From Exophiala sp. HKRS030 (lineage: Eukaryota; Ascomycota; Eurotiomycetes; Chaetothyriales; Herpotrichiellaceae), in the NCBI GenBank assembly GCA_023897205.1, contig JAHWDD010000003.1, positions 6,389,665 through 6,453,664 of the forward strand: DNA of 64,000 nt. The letters are read 5' to 3'. Of this stretch, positions 1 through 10,600 are shown in pieces; position 1 is the first letter of the stretch; every line of letters starts with the position of its first letter. Both the position numbers and the translations under genes were made by a program. The notes beneath the pieces were generated by a model, which worked only from the letters and a program-made list of their open reading frames with translations, ran no database searches and was not told where the DNA came from.

Positions 1-517
1 TCTTCTTCAGAGCGTCTTTTTGTATTTGCCATGGTTCTGACTTTTGTTTTCTAGGATCGACCAACTCTCTCAATTCCACCCGTCTTTTTCCTTCCTTCTT
101 GTGGCCTCTCGCGCTTGCCGAGCCAGAATCTTGAGATCTAGGCTTGTCTTGTAACGACATCTCAATGAAATCTTCTTGAAGCTGCTGAGACTGCCCGCGG
201 GTTTCCGAGGACGGCGAGATTCCAGAGCCAGATTGCCCAGCATTCCCACAGCTGAACCTTGAGCCTAGCCCAGATCCAGACTCTTCTAGTTGTCGGTGAT
301 CGAGTGATGCAGCTGCTGTACGAGAAGATGACAGCCTCCGCCTCTTTGATACATGGCCAGTCCGATTAGGTGCAAAAACAGAAGACGCAGATGAGTTGCG
401 GAGAAAGGGAGTCGATGCTGAGGATATTGACGACTTGAAAGTGAGGATAGGCGAAGACGGTGTCCTGCAACGGATGGTGTGTAAAACGATACTGCTGGAT
501 TTGCTACTGAAAACCAT
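1..517 (-). CDS. Rrg9-like mitochondrial protein, N-terminal part (cut by window edge)
   Basis: An open frame runs on the minus strand from an ATG at 517-515 to the left edge without a stop (172 codons visible). The first ~70 residues are rich in Ser, Arg and hydrophobic residues and almost free of acid, as in a mitochondrial presequence. A low-complexity Ser/Gln linker follows. The last visible residues read EPWQIQKDALKK (Trp about residue 163). This is how the conserved domain of the Rrg9/neugrin family begins; yeast Rrg9 is needed for respiratory growth and mitochondrial genome maintenance. The conserved core lies outside the window, so the name rests on presequence plus domain entry. The gene is divergent from the DUF2236 gene, with 317 nt between starts. 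No intron is visible in this part. Confidence 0.6.
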   Translation of the reverse strand, partial: MVFSSKSSSIVLHTIRCRTPSSPILTFKSSISSASTPFLRNSSASSVFAPNRTGHVSKRRRLSSSRTAAASLDHRQLEESGSGLGSRFSCGNAGQSGSGISPSSETRGQSQQLQEDFIEMSLQDKPRSQDSGSASARGHKKEGKRRVELRELVDPRKQKSEPWQIQKDALKK

Positions 518-834
518 GATGCCAGAATCTTACAGTCTGTGCTACACGTTCGACAGTAGCATCAATCCTCAGGACTCTGGAGAATACAGAATGCGAGATG
601 CAGAACTACAATCATTTGGGCGCAGGCGATTAATTTGTTGTTCGGATGATTTGCATCATGACTAGCCGAATCGCCGCATCTAAGCGAAACTTGACTCGTG
701 ACGCTTCGTTGACATCAACACCATCCACTAAAAGGATAAGGTGACGGCTATATCGCCTTCCACAAGATGTTGTCCTTCTATCATCTCGAGGCAGGTTGCC
801 GCCATCAAAGAGAGGACTCACTTCCTGAAAGAAA
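518..834. promoter_or_regulatory. Divergent intergenic region, rrg9-like / DUF2236 gene
   Basis: This 317-nt gap lies between two divergent start codons and must hold both promoters and 5' leaders. I see no clear TATA box or repeat. Short open frames here have no codon pattern or family resemblance. Confidence 0.5.
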
Positions 835-2277
835 ATGGCGTGGCCCAATCCATTCCGGCGAAGGGACGAGAATACTCGGACGTGCTGGGGCTACACATTT
901 CAGTTGACCTCGGAACATCTTACAGCCGAGCAAGCCCATCCTATGAAACACACCTACGATGTGTTGGGTGAAGAATGCTACCAGATTTTGAATCAGCTGG
1001 ATCCGCCGGCAAACAGAGCAGACGATGTCGTACCAACGGCACGAGCAGATGCAGAAAAAGCAGGCAAAGACGGCGACTCAAAGTCAAACCAGTCCAAACC
1101 CACCAAGAGGGACCTATACTTACTTCTAAGAGACAACAAGGACAAGCACGCAAAGCTCCAGCAACTATGGAACGAAGCAACGACTGTCCCGGATTGGGTC
1201 GACTGGGAACAAATCGCCCGTGGTCAGGACGTCTTTTATCGCTACGGAGGTGCCACCTTGACCGGTCTGGCCTTTCAGTCACTCCTGGGAGGCATGGGTG
1301 CCAACCGGGTCGTCGAAGTCCTTGCCAGAACAGGTGGATTCTCGGTCAAAGTCGCCCGCCACCGGCTCTTCGAAACGACCCAACACATTCTCGAATGCAC
1401 GAGGTCGGTCGATTCGATCCAGCCGGGAGGCATTGGCTTCGCGTCGAGTCTTCGAGTTCGACTGTTGCATGCGGCAGTCAGACACCGAATCATGAAGCTC
1501 GCCGAGACAAGGCCCGACTACTACAGTGTTGAAAAGTACGGCATCCCCATCAACGACCTGGACTGCATCGCCACGATCGGGACCTTCTCGGGCACCATCA
1601 TCTGGCTGTCCTTGCCCCGGCAGGGGATATGGCTCCGCGAGCAAGAAGTGGTCGACTACATCGCCCTCTGGCGGTTGATCGCACACTACATGGGCACCCC
1701 GACCGAATGGTTCGAGACGCCCGCGAGAGCCAAGGCGATGATGGAGTCGCTGCTGATGAACGAGATCAACCCGACCGACACTTCCAAGATCCTGGCCGCG
1801 AATGTCATTCGCTGTCTGGAAAATCAACCCCCTACATACGCGTCGCGCTCGTTCCTCGAAGTCAACGCCCGCTGGCTCAACGGGAGTGACCTGTGCGACG
1901 CTCTGGGCATCGGTCGTCCGTCGGCGTGGTACTGGGCGCTCATGGCGGGACAGTGTCTGTTTTTCATGTCCGTGTGCTATCTGTACAGGTCCATACCGGC
2001 GCTGGATCGACGGAAGGTCAAGGCATTGCGCAACGTGTTCTGGACCATCATCGTCGAGGGCAAGTTCGGGTTGGGCCGGGAAACCGTGTTCGACTTCAAA
2101 TACATTCCCGACTACAATGTCCTCACGGCGAGAGGTGGCGATGACGAAGTCAAAGCCAGAGAGACAAGCGTCGAGCGAAAGTATCGCAACACACTCCTGA
2201 TTGCGGTTGGTTGCATCACTATTGCTGGGTATGCTGGTCTGAAAATCACATCCATGCTTCTTGCACGCATATTTTGA
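835..2277 (+). CDS. DUF2236 / mpaB-like ER-bound oxygenase domain protein
   Basis: Single-exon 480-aa protein starting at the ATG at 835. The N-terminus (CWGYTFQLTSEHLTAEQ, about residues 17-33) and the core (RGQDVFYRYGG near 122, then a Gly/Phe-rich hydrophobic stretch, ET..H near 180, GFASSLRVRLLHAAVRHR near 200-220) match fungal members of the DUF2236 family. That family includes latex-clearing rubber oxygenase and the mycophenolic-acid oxygenase MpaB. Conserved His and Arg residues around HAAVRHR are candidates for the heme or active-site region. A hydrophobic segment near 370-390 and another at the C-terminus (about 455-478) suggest membrane attachment. Substrate is unknown; no biosynthetic cluster surrounds it. 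Confidence 0.82.
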   Translation: MAWPNPFRRRDENTRTCWGYTFQLTSEHLTAEQAHPMKHTYDVLGEECYQILNQLDPPANRADDVVPTARADAEKAGKDGDSKSNQSKPTKRDLYLLLRDNKDKHAKLQQLWNEATTVPDWVDWEQIARGQDVFYRYGGATLTGLAFQSLLGGMGANRVVEVLARTGGFSVKVARHRLFETTQHILECTRSVDSIQPGGIGFASSLRVRLLHAAVRHRIMKLAETRPDYYSVEKYGIPINDLDCIATIGTFSGTIIWLSLPRQGIWLREQEVVDYIALWRLIAHYMGTPTEWFETPARAKAMMESLLMNEINPTDTSKILAANVIRCLENQPPTYASRSFLEVNARWLNGSDLCDALGIGRPSAWYWALMAGQCLFFMSVCYLYRSIPALDRRKVKALRNVFWTIIVEGKFGLGRETVFDFKYIPDYNVLTARGGDDEVKARETSVERKYRNTLLIAVGCITIAGYAGLKITSMLLARIF

Positions 2278-2473
2278 CATGACGCTCAATACATGCTAGA
2301 ATAACGATGTTGATGATAATAATGTCCGCAGAGGCAAGACGAATTTCTTTAGGGCGCTTCAAAGTTAGCACCTCTCGTGTACGATCATTTGCGAAATCCC
2401 ACCCATCCATACTGTACGCTTTTTATGACCCCGCCTCCATTTTGTCGGTTCATACGAAGTACGGCCTGGCATA

Positions 2474-3504
2474 CAAGGGGGCAACATGAACGTGATTAAA
2501 TCACGCTATTGTACTCTCACACGCCCTATCAAACGCAGGTTTAAGCTGATAATGAGAAAGTGTCGACGATTAATTGAATGAGTAACCCTTAATGCCTATT
2601 ATTGACGTCTATGCTATGAGGAAATAGCATAACTAGAAGGAATTGATGCCTGTTGATGCTCACTCACTACCGCGTTTGAGAGAGAATAATATCAGTGTTA
2701 GACAGCGTAGGAAAAGCCCTTTCTCACACCTTAGTATATGGCTACGCGATTGTAATGGGCTGAACAGCATAAAACATGAAATATAAATATATAAAAATAA
2801 GTACTATAAATAGATACAGTGTTCTTTATAATAGGAGGTTTTTGTAAGGTCTATATCACACGTAAGGTAGAGAAAAAAATATAATCTATCTTGTCTAGTC
2901 CCTAAGTTCTCTAAGGATAGGAAATATGCTACCAGCCTACCATGGTGTACGTAGGTATATTAAGAGTATAAAAAGGACCTTTTATTATCATGAATAGAGC
3001 CTAGAGCAAGGTTTTATCTCGTGTTTATTATGATAAGGTCTTACCTCATTTTTATACTCACTTAAAGGATATGGAACGAGAAGTTAGCTTCATGAGAAGC
3101 ATTTTAATGGAGGATAATGGGTCTATCCATATCTCCAAGTTCATATTAGCCTATTATGCCTATTATGGTTTTATTCGCATGGTTTAGCTGGCGCACTCAC
3201 TAGATCTTAACCCTATAGAGAATATCTGGCGACTCCTAAAATATAGGATTAGCAAGCGTTTTCTAAAGACTGAGGCGGAGGTTCAACAATATCTATGCGA
3301 GGAATGGAATAAACTGGCTCCGGATGACCATATGAAATATATAGAGAGCATGCCAGCGTGTTGTCAGGCTGTGATCGATGCCAATGGAGGCCACACTCGT
3401 TGGTAGAGGAATAGGAATATGATGAGGGCTTTTTTGCTAGGAAATCAACAAAGTGGGGCCTGACCCGGGGGGGGGGGTGCCAGCCCGTTCATGTTACCCC
3501 CTTG
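2474..3504. mobile_element. Decayed Tc1/mariner-type DNA transposon
   Basis: The ends are 19-bp terminal inverted repeats beginning CAAGGGGG (2474-2492 and the complement of 3486-3504) with one mismatch. Each end is flanked by a TA dinucleotide (2472-2473 and 3505-3506), the target duplication expected of Tc1/mariner. Inside is an AT-rich body (2500-3050) and the 3' part of a transposase on the plus strand. At about 1.03 kb it is shorter than autonomous Tc1-like elements, so the 5' coding part is deleted or mutated beyond recognition. The element sits in the intergenic space between two convergent genes. Its base composition differs sharply from flanking genes. Confidence 0.85.
3026..3406 (+). 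pseudogene. Tc1-type (DD34E) transposase C-terminal remnant
   Basis: One reading frame from 3026 to the TAG at 3404-3406 spells the transposase C-terminal half, broken by a single in-frame TAG at 3185-3187. Visible motifs are MEDNGSIH (second catalytic Asp), then LDLNPIENIWRLLKYRI (catalytic Glu in NPIENIW). Counting the stop as one residue, 34 residues separate that Asp from the Glu, the DD34E spacing of Tc1 transposases. The interrupted codon stands where family members carry Trp (WPAQSPDLNP type), so TGG has become TAG. The first catalytic Asp and the DNA-binding domain are not found. Confidence 0.85.
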
Positions 3505-3644
3505 TACGTGGCCATGCAGGGTTCAGGTGAAGAACGAACCCTCGAGTCAACAATGTACGAGGGAAAAAACCCTCCCAAAGTGCTCAACTCATTCGTCGAC
3601 TCATTACTATTTCTGCAGTGTATCTTATACACACATGTCATCTC
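3505..3644. other. Short convergent intergenic gap
   Basis: Lies between the transposon end and the stop codon of the gamma-tubulin complex gene. Nothing beyond probable 3' UTR of that gene is visible. Confidence 0.4.
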
Positions 3645-6401
3645 CTAGGACCTTATGACAAAGTCAAGATGCGACATCCCCTTCGTTCGTCCCATTCCAT
3701 CCCAATACCCAAACATGTCCAGCCTCAGAAGGAGGCGTTCTGATAAATTTATATTTTCGTCCCCATCATCGTCGTCATCGTCATCATCATCCAAACCAGA
3801 ACCGTGACCGTATGACGCAGAAATCTCTTTCTGATCCGAAGCACGCAGGGTGGTCATGAGGCACCTGACGCCTTGTGTGAATTGTGCTCGGAATACCTTG
3901 TCAGGGGAATCTGTTGTGGTCCTCTCCCGTACGGTCTGCTCTTTACGTCCATGGGCAGCGAATGCCAGAATGGTCGAAAAGAGATGTTCAAGCCGCTCCT
4001 GTATCTTTGATTGTTTCCTCCTCAAAAACAATCCGTACAAGATATTGTCGAGGGTCCGTTCGTGTAGAGCACGCAAATAATCTTGACTTTTGACGGCCCT
4101 CAAGGTCGTTTCATAGTCCTTTTTATCGATATGAGCCCTGACTTCCCGCAAAACGGTCTCAAATTTCCGCCAATTTACCCGAATCACAGTGCCGTGGTAA
4201 TGATCCGCCAGCGTTGTGACCAAATGATGCATTTCAAAAACTAGTTTACGGTCACCACCGGAAATACAGTCGCCATCTCGAAGCATGGTTTCTGTTAATT
4301 TGTGTAGTCTTAACACACGCAAGAGCAGTTGAAATACACGGTCGTATTTGTCTAGAATTTGTGTCGTAAGCACTGTTCCCAAAACATCATTGTGCGGCTT
4401 GTACTGTAGCCTGAGAAAGTCAAGCGCATAGATTGAATTCGCGTCTCGACATCTCTCAAGCTCTTCGACGGGCATGTCTCGGATAGCGAATGAGATCGAA
4501 TCCTCAAGATTGTGCCCCGGAGTCGTGGACAGACTGTCTGATAAAATGCTCATAAGCACCAATCTCAACTCGGAGCTCGCAGGGGGCCATGTATCTCGAG
4601 CCTGCAGTCGTAGTCCAGTAGCCGTCCCCGTCCTTCTCCGAGTTTCGCCAGTGTTCTGTTCAGGGTCGAAGAGTGCCGTGCCTAGTCGTGAACTGAATGA
4701 TGAGTTGCCCATAAAATGAAATTGACATTGAAGGTTTATATGTCCGATAAGATCGTACTGCTGAAAGAGTAACTCAAGTACGGCATAAGACAGCACCCGA
4801 TGTTGCGCTGATAGAAGAGGGCTGACGGAAAGAGGCAGAGCTTGCTCGATGTCAATTTGGAGAGGATTATCGTCATGGTCAGACTCCCTCAAATATGACA
4901 AGACGGAACTGTGCAGATCATCGTGATTAATACCTCTTATCGCGTCAACACTCTCGACGAAGAGGTTGTTATCAAACTGGAAAGGATCTCCAGGTTTAGA
5001 CTTTTCGATGGAGAGCTCACCCAGCTCGAAACTTTCTGTCGCTGGAGTCACTAGCAAGCTCGTGGATATGGAAGAACCAGCCGAAGTGATTGACAATTTC
5101 CGCACTTCTTCATATGTAGAGGCACGGTTGTGTAGGATAGAGAGGCCATTGAATGTGTAGACGACTTCAAGAGTAGAGAGCTTCGAGTTTCCGTATTCTG
5201 AAGTGGACAACGCTGGACAAAGTGGATTATACAATCTCAAAAGTCGTAGACTCTCTTGTGTCTCAAGAATCACCCCTGCCATCGCTGTCGGTAAGACTGA
5301 TGTCCACATATGATCGCTCTCTGAGATCCGCTCGAGGGATAAATCGTCGTCGGTCAGCCCAGGAGAGCTAATTCCGACTTCGGCACTAAGTCTTGCCAGT
5401 GTTGGCTGAAACGATCTGGATAATATTGAGCGTAGCACTCCCACCACGGCAGAGTCGTAGGAGGACACAGTCGTCCAATGCGTCATTAAAGCGGTCAAGA
5501 GACCATCGTCGGTCTTATAGGTTTGAATGAGATCGATACATTGTTTCAGCACTGTAACCAAGATTTCAACTTTCGTCATGATAGATTTGAGTCGTACCAT
5601 AGTCGTGATTTCAGATCTTGTAATCTCCAGGTGTTCGTGAACGGTATGCAAAGCAGCTCGGATTGAAGCCAGAAATGCGATTCGACAGGGAGAGCCACGG
5701 CCTGTGAAAGAGGTACATGTCTCAGATATGATCTTCGTGGAGACACCGACACGAGAAACTGTCTCGAAAATGTCTTCCAGCAGCTGAGAGCTGTACCCAA
5801 ATGCCACAAGATTACCCACTTCCTTTCTGAACCTGCGCTTCTTTACATCCCAGACGAAGACGGCAGAGCTTCTCCCCATGCCCAGCTGATAAAAAGCATT
5901 GAGCAATACATCTGGCTTCAACGCTCTCAGGGATGTGGCCGAATGGCTGGTACTAAGGACGGAACTGAAAGTACGTGGGCCTGCTTCGCTCAGATAGCCA
6001 GACACCGGTTCTGAATGATGTCTGTCCAAGAATGTGTCCCATGATAGAAGCTCCGTGATTTTTTTTCTTCTTGTCACATCTGGCAGTGCCCACAGATGTG
6101 CGACATTGTCCTCAGTACTGTCTGTCTCTTGCTCGCGAACTGCATCGGCTTCGTCTTCGGAGGTAATCTGGGAAATTGGCGGTGATAGATCCGGTAATGG
6201 CACATCTTCCAATTGCAACCGCAGAATGTCGGTCTTGAGGTCTGGTACTTCTGAATTTGTCTCAGTCAGCCGAAGGAGTCCACTCTCGAGTTTGCTATTG
6301 AACTGGAAGCCATCCCAGACGCCTTCCGCGCTCGCTCCGAGCGGAGGGATAACGTTGATAACATCGCTCGAAAAGGGATCGTAGAGGACGGGAAGTGCCA
6401 T
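3645..6401 (-). CDS. Gamma-tubulin complex component, Spc97/Spc98 family (GCP5/GCP6-like)
   Basis: Uninterrupted 918-aa frame from the ATG at 6401. The N-terminal half has the fungal GCP pattern: SWDTFL near residue 145, a PVSGYLSEAGPRTF segment, then GMGRSSAVFVWD about 195-205. The C-terminal half shows the GRIP2-like region: SPLLSAQHRVLSYAVLELLF near 520-540, DLIGHINLQCQF just after, and a late SQDYLRALHERTLDNILYG motif near 790. Members sit in the gamma-tubulin ring complex and nucleate microtubules at the spindle pole body. Length and N-terminal pattern favour the GCP5/6 group (fission yeast Mod21/Alp16) over GCP2/3. A run of nine Asp near residue 880 is low-complexity. Divergent from the Eaf7 gene. 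Confidence 0.8.
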   Translation of the reverse strand: MALPVLYDPFSSDVINVIPPLGASAEGVWDGFQFNSKLESGLLRLTETNSEVPDLKTDILRLQLEDVPLPDLSPPISQITSEDEADAVREQETDSTEDNVAHLWALPDVTRRKKITELLSWDTFLDRHHSEPVSGYLSEAGPRTFSSVLSTSHSATSLRALKPDVLLNAFYQLGMGRSSAVFVWDVKKRRFRKEVGNLVAFGYSSQLLEDIFETVSRVGVSTKIISETCTSFTGRGSPCRIAFLASIRAALHTVHEHLEITRSEITTMVRLKSIMTKVEILVTVLKQCIDLIQTYKTDDGLLTALMTHWTTVSSYDSAVVGVLRSILSRSFQPTLARLSAEVGISSPGLTDDDLSLERISESDHMWTSVLPTAMAGVILETQESLRLLRLYNPLCPALSTSEYGNSKLSTLEVVYTFNGLSILHNRASTYEEVRKLSITSAGSSISTSLLVTPATESFELGELSIEKSKPGDPFQFDNNLFVESVDAIRGINHDDLHSSVLSYLRESDHDDNPLQIDIEQALPLSVSPLLSAQHRVLSYAVLELLFQQYDLIGHINLQCQFHFMGNSSFSSRLGTALFDPEQNTGETRRRTGTATGLRLQARDTWPPASSELRLVLMSILSDSLSTTPGHNLEDSISFAIRDMPVEELERCRDANSIYALDFLRLQYKPHNDVLGTVLTTQILDKYDRVFQLLLRVLRLHKLTETMLRDGDCISGGDRKLVFEMHHLVTTLADHYHGTVIRVNWRKFETVLREVRAHIDKKDYETTLRAVKSQDYLRALHERTLDNILYGLFLRRKQSKIQERLEHLFSTILAFAAHGRKEQTVRERTTTDSPDKVFRAQFTQGVRCLMTTLRASDQKEISASYGHGSGLDDDDDDDDDGDENINLSERLLLRLDMFGYWDGMGRTKGMSHLDFVIRS

Positions 6402-6858
6402 AGCGAGTATTCTTCAACCATATTGGCTGTGAGCGGTATAAGGTGCGCGCAACGTTGAGGATTGAATCGGCTTCACCACCACATATTTGTCTCCAACATT
6501 CATGTGTGTTCCGCACTTTGCACTCATTCTCGACGCGCAACGCGTCGATGAAAATAACCAAAAGCGGCGAGTTTTCTGGACTATCTCGGACGTCTGGAAA
6601 GAAGCGTTTGAAGATTCGCATGACAGTATCAATGTTAACGACAGCCAGCTCAAAAACTCTGTTTGATCGAGGAACGATTCTGTACAAATACAACGTAAGA
6701 TTCAGAAGCAACCAAATATGGCGCGCGAGGGACAGCACGACTAGAGATCGAGAAGAACTCGACGCCCCAATACACGGAACTTCGCCAGACAGACTTCTTT
6801 ATTGAGACGAACAAACAGTGATCCAAAGGCGACTACCAGACCAACTGCTCGGAGAATC
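6402..6858. promoter_or_regulatory. Divergent intergenic region, GCP / eaf7
   Basis: 457 nt between two divergent ATGs. It must hold both promoters. Open frames here are short and include non-ATG starts; I see no TATA box or repeat. Confidence 0.45.
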
Positions 6859-7596
6859 ATGACGACAACAGTAACAGAGACCGTTGACCCTAGTCTCTGG
6901 CCCTCGTTATGGACAGACGAACAAGAGTCAGCACTGCTGCACGCTATTGTCCGGTGGAAACCTGTTGGCATTCATAAACACTTTCGAATGATCGCAATAC
7001 GAGACCATCTCCTGTCACAAAACGTGACTAGTGCCGAGGATCCGCATACTACAATAGCCGGAATATGGGCCAAACTCTCCACGTTATACGATCTGCCCAA
7101 GTTAGACGAACGTGAGAATGCCACGGTCGATATTTCCGACGACCCCGAGAACGAGACACTGTATTTCAGGGATTTCGAACTGCCGAGGGAGGATTTTGAG
7201 GAGATGATGTGGCAGAAGCGCCTTGCGCCCGATGGCACACAGAGCCCCGAATGGTCGAGAAGGGGAAGCACGGTCGCCGACACAGATGAGCCACGGTCAA
7301 GCCCGATCCCAGCAGGCTCAGCCAGAGGAGGACGCAAGACCCGCCGAGGACGGTCTTCACGGTTGCAGAATGAAGTTGAGACGGACCGAAGTAGCAGGCG
7401 AACGAGTAAAGCAAACAGTGCGGCGGATGAGGATCAGACCATGGATGACGCAGCTGATGAGGAAGAAGACGAGCAGGCCACCGGGGATGACGAGGAAAGT
7501 GAGGAAGAGGAAGAGCCAGAGGAGAAAAAAGGATCTACGAGAGGGGGCCGAGGCGGAAGGAGAGGCAGAGGCAGAAGGGGACGAAGAGGAAGATGA
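6859..7596 (+). CDS. eaf7: Eaf7/CT20 family subunit of NuA4 histone acetyltransferase
   Basis: The first ATG is at 6859; the frame extends upstream to a TTG at 6802 but there is no earlier ATG, giving 245 aa. The family signature is residues ~12-50: LWTDEQESALLHAIVRWKPV then GIHKHFRMIAIRDHL, found in Eaf7 and its animal counterpart MRGBP. Eaf7 belongs to the NuA4 acetyltransferase and to a smaller complex with Eaf3 and Eaf5, acting in transcription and elongation in the nucleus. Residues ~135-245 are disordered: a Ser/Arg linker, a long acidic stretch, and an Arg/Gly-rich tail. Its stop codon lies only 38 nt from the stop of sec5, tail to tail. Confidence 0.88.
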   Translation: MTTTVTETVDPSLWPSLWTDEQESALLHAIVRWKPVGIHKHFRMIAIRDHLLSQNVTSAEDPHTTIAGIWAKLSTLYDLPKLDERENATVDISDDPENETLYFRDFELPREDFEEMMWQKRLAPDGTQSPEWSRRGSTVADTDEPRSSPIPAGSARGGRKTRRGRSSRLQNEVETDRSSRRTSKANSAADEDQTMDDAADEEEDEQATGDDEESEEEEEPEEKKGSTRGGRGGRRGRGRRGRRGR

Positions 7597-7634
7597 TCTA
7601 TCCATCCATTGACTCGAGAGATGTCTAACAAGTC

Positions 7635-10600
7635 TCATGTTCCAGTGGCTTTCCTCTCGGGTCGACCGCGATCCTTATCCGAGGGCCTTTGTTTCTTGAA
7701 ACAACCAAAACTATTTCTACTTCCTTCCCGGAGTTTCTTGAGCACGACTCGCATGTCGCCCAACTCCTGCTGCAGCCTAGTTCGCGCTTCATTTGTGGTT
7801 CGCTTGTCCAGCTCCGTGTATATTTGTCCCTGCACTTCGCTAGCTTTGGCCGTGGCATATTGACTCATCGTTTGAGCTATGAATTCAGTGTCTAGAGTCG
7901 CCTGCATCAGAGCTGGGAGGGTATAAGTATTAGGCTTCCGCTCTTTGAAACCGTCAAGCAGAGCTTGTGAGATATTCTCGACAAGATAGGATAATATTTC
8001 ACTCAGCAAGGGGCTGCTCGACCCTGTGCTAGAGACCGTTGTTGATACTTCCGTGTGCACCATCACGAGCGTCATGAGAGCAGCGTAGACATACGGCCTG
8101 ACCTGGTCGGGTCGAGACGTTTTGGGGGCCCAGTCGGGAGTATTAATACCTTCTTTGATGATCTTGGTCAAGGCCGCGACCATTGGCCGCGTGTAGGAAT
8201 GGAAGAGCTTCGCGTCAATCTGACCAAAGACATCTCTAATCGTCTTGGACTCTTCGGCTAGTTTGACCGAAAACGATGACTCAAAGACTTGAATGAGAGA
8301 GGGGACATGCTCGTTGCGCAAGGCTTTGAGGTTCGACATGGTGAGGAGCATGCGGACATTCCTGCTCGACGCGTTGATTGCATTTTGTGTGACGGTCTCG
8401 TTGGGGACTGCGCCATTCGTTATACTGTCAAGGCTTGTCACCAAGACCCAGTCATCCTCATCTCCTTGTCGCGAAGCTTCTGCGTTTTCTAGCATGCCAC
8501 TGACAGCTTTGTAGACACTGCTGACGAACTGCGTACGAACCATCTGCAATAGTTTCGTAGACGGTGGCGTGATGATATCCCGGCTCCCTGGCTTGGTGTT
8601 CGTATTCGAGAAATACAAGACCTGCTGCATGCCGAGCAGGACCTTTCTCTCGAAAGCTTCGAAATATCCTGGCATACGTGTTTGGTCTCGCTTTTCTGGT
8701 GCTCTGACCCAATCCTCAAGAGACTTGCAGCTCTCAGCATCCTTACTCCAAGCTTCGCAGACCGCACGCATGCATCTCTCCCGTGCCCCACTGATCATGA
8801 CTTTGATCTTCTCATATGATGCGCTGCTGTTGACTGGGCCAAGAGACGCCATTTCGTTGGCAGCAGCCCCCACAAGCGCAAGAATCTTCTCCAGATAATG
8901 CACCGCACTGAGTGCGTTCGAGTGAGGAGGCCAGAACGCAAAGTCTTCCCACGGTTCCCCCTTCTTTGCAGCGGCCGCTGGTAGGTTTTGAGGATCAAGC
9001 CTGCCGATCCGTCCATCAGTGGGCGAAAAGGCAGAACCAGTTAATGGCGTTGTCGGCGTAGCAGCGGAGCCTGGCGCTGGCGAGAACAAAGATGAAATGT
9101 CCTCAGTGGGAGGGTCTGCGAAGAGCGAAAATACAGCATCTCTGAGTTGGCCAATCAATTCAACAAGCCCACTACGCAGGGCGCTGGCATCTGATTCCGA
9201 CAGTGTGTGATGTTTCCTGCTCTCTCCGTCCCATCCAGAGGGTAGATTATTCTGCTTGGTCGAATCGAGAAAGGATTGCGCTGACTCCCAGAAGTCCACA
9301 ACTTCTCCCAGCAGGCCATTCGACACGGAAAGCATTTTGGTCAGATAGTTTTGGATACAATGCCAGAAGTCGATAACGTCATCGGTATCAAGAGCTTCAG
9401 GCCGATCCTTGGACGCTTGTCGCAGGAACGTGGCCACAACATCGGACGAAGGTGCATTGCCAGCGGCGAGACGCCGTCGCAGAATCTCGATCTCGATCTT
9501 CGAACGTTCCACCACTGCAGCTATTTTGTTCTTGAGATAATCATACCGACTTAACAGGAAAACCCAAATCGGGGATTCTTCTACCCCAAGGTGTAACAAC
9601 ACACAGATCAGCTCCATGTGCTCTTCAGCCTGTGATGCCCCCGGAAGCGGGCTTGTTGAAGAAACGTTGGACAATTTTCGCCAGATATCTCGTTTAAGGG
9701 CTTTGACTTGTTCTTCTGCATCTGTCCACATGCGCCCAATTGCCAAAATTCTGTGAACTTCTTCATCTGAAAGAGTGCGACCGTACTGTACCACTCCATC
9801 GCTGAGGGTTTTTGCATCGGCGACATACCGTCTGGCGGCATCATAGAGCTCGACAGCTTTGTCATAGTCCTTCTGTTTAATAGCATAGTTGAGATCTGAG
9901 CCAAGCTCATATAACATTCGATCCTTGGTCACGGCATCTGCAATCGCTTTGAGGTTGTTCTCACGTTCTTTACCTCCTAGAGCAGGACCCCAGACATCTT
10001 GTGCTTTCTGCGACACCTCCAGCAACGGAACTCTGATGCCCTGAACACCATAATCCGTCTCCTTTCGCAGTGCGTTCTTGCTCGGTTTTGGAGGTGGCGC
10101 AGACATACCAGCCGCACTGCCACTGCTAATGTTCCGGAAGTGTATACCACTGGTGCGTCGAGAATGTCTGGGCGAGGTCGGACCAGGTTGTTCGACGGGT
10201 TCCACACCTTGATTCCGCATTTCAGTGTATACATTGTCGATGGTAGCTTTGGCACGCACGAAGCGCTCGAAGTTGGTCTCCACAAGGGCTTTCAGGGACG
10301 ATGACTTTTGGTCGATAGATCGGGTCAAGTATTCCAAGCCTCGTAAAAGATCCTCTGTGGATGCCTCACGATGAGTTACTGACAGAAACATTCCAGGAGA
10401 AAATGTTGTAGAAGAAAGCATGAACTTGTTTCGTAAGCGCGAATCGTCGTCCACTTTCATCCCCGCTCTCCTCAACGTGTTCATAACACTTTGATGAGCT
10501 CCCAGGGCATCCTGCTCGTCCTTGGAAACCAAGTTCGCTCGGCCGTCTTTGGTTTGCTGCGACCCTGGAATAAGACTCTTCCTTTCGCTGGTCGTTCTCT

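Noticed and set aside
3467..3477. 11-nt poly-G as a functional site
   Set aside because: It lies just inside the transposon end and is simple sequence.
6802..6858. N-terminal extension of Eaf7 to position 6802
   Set aside because: The frame there starts with TTG. The first ATG is at 6859 and gives the usual start of the family domain.
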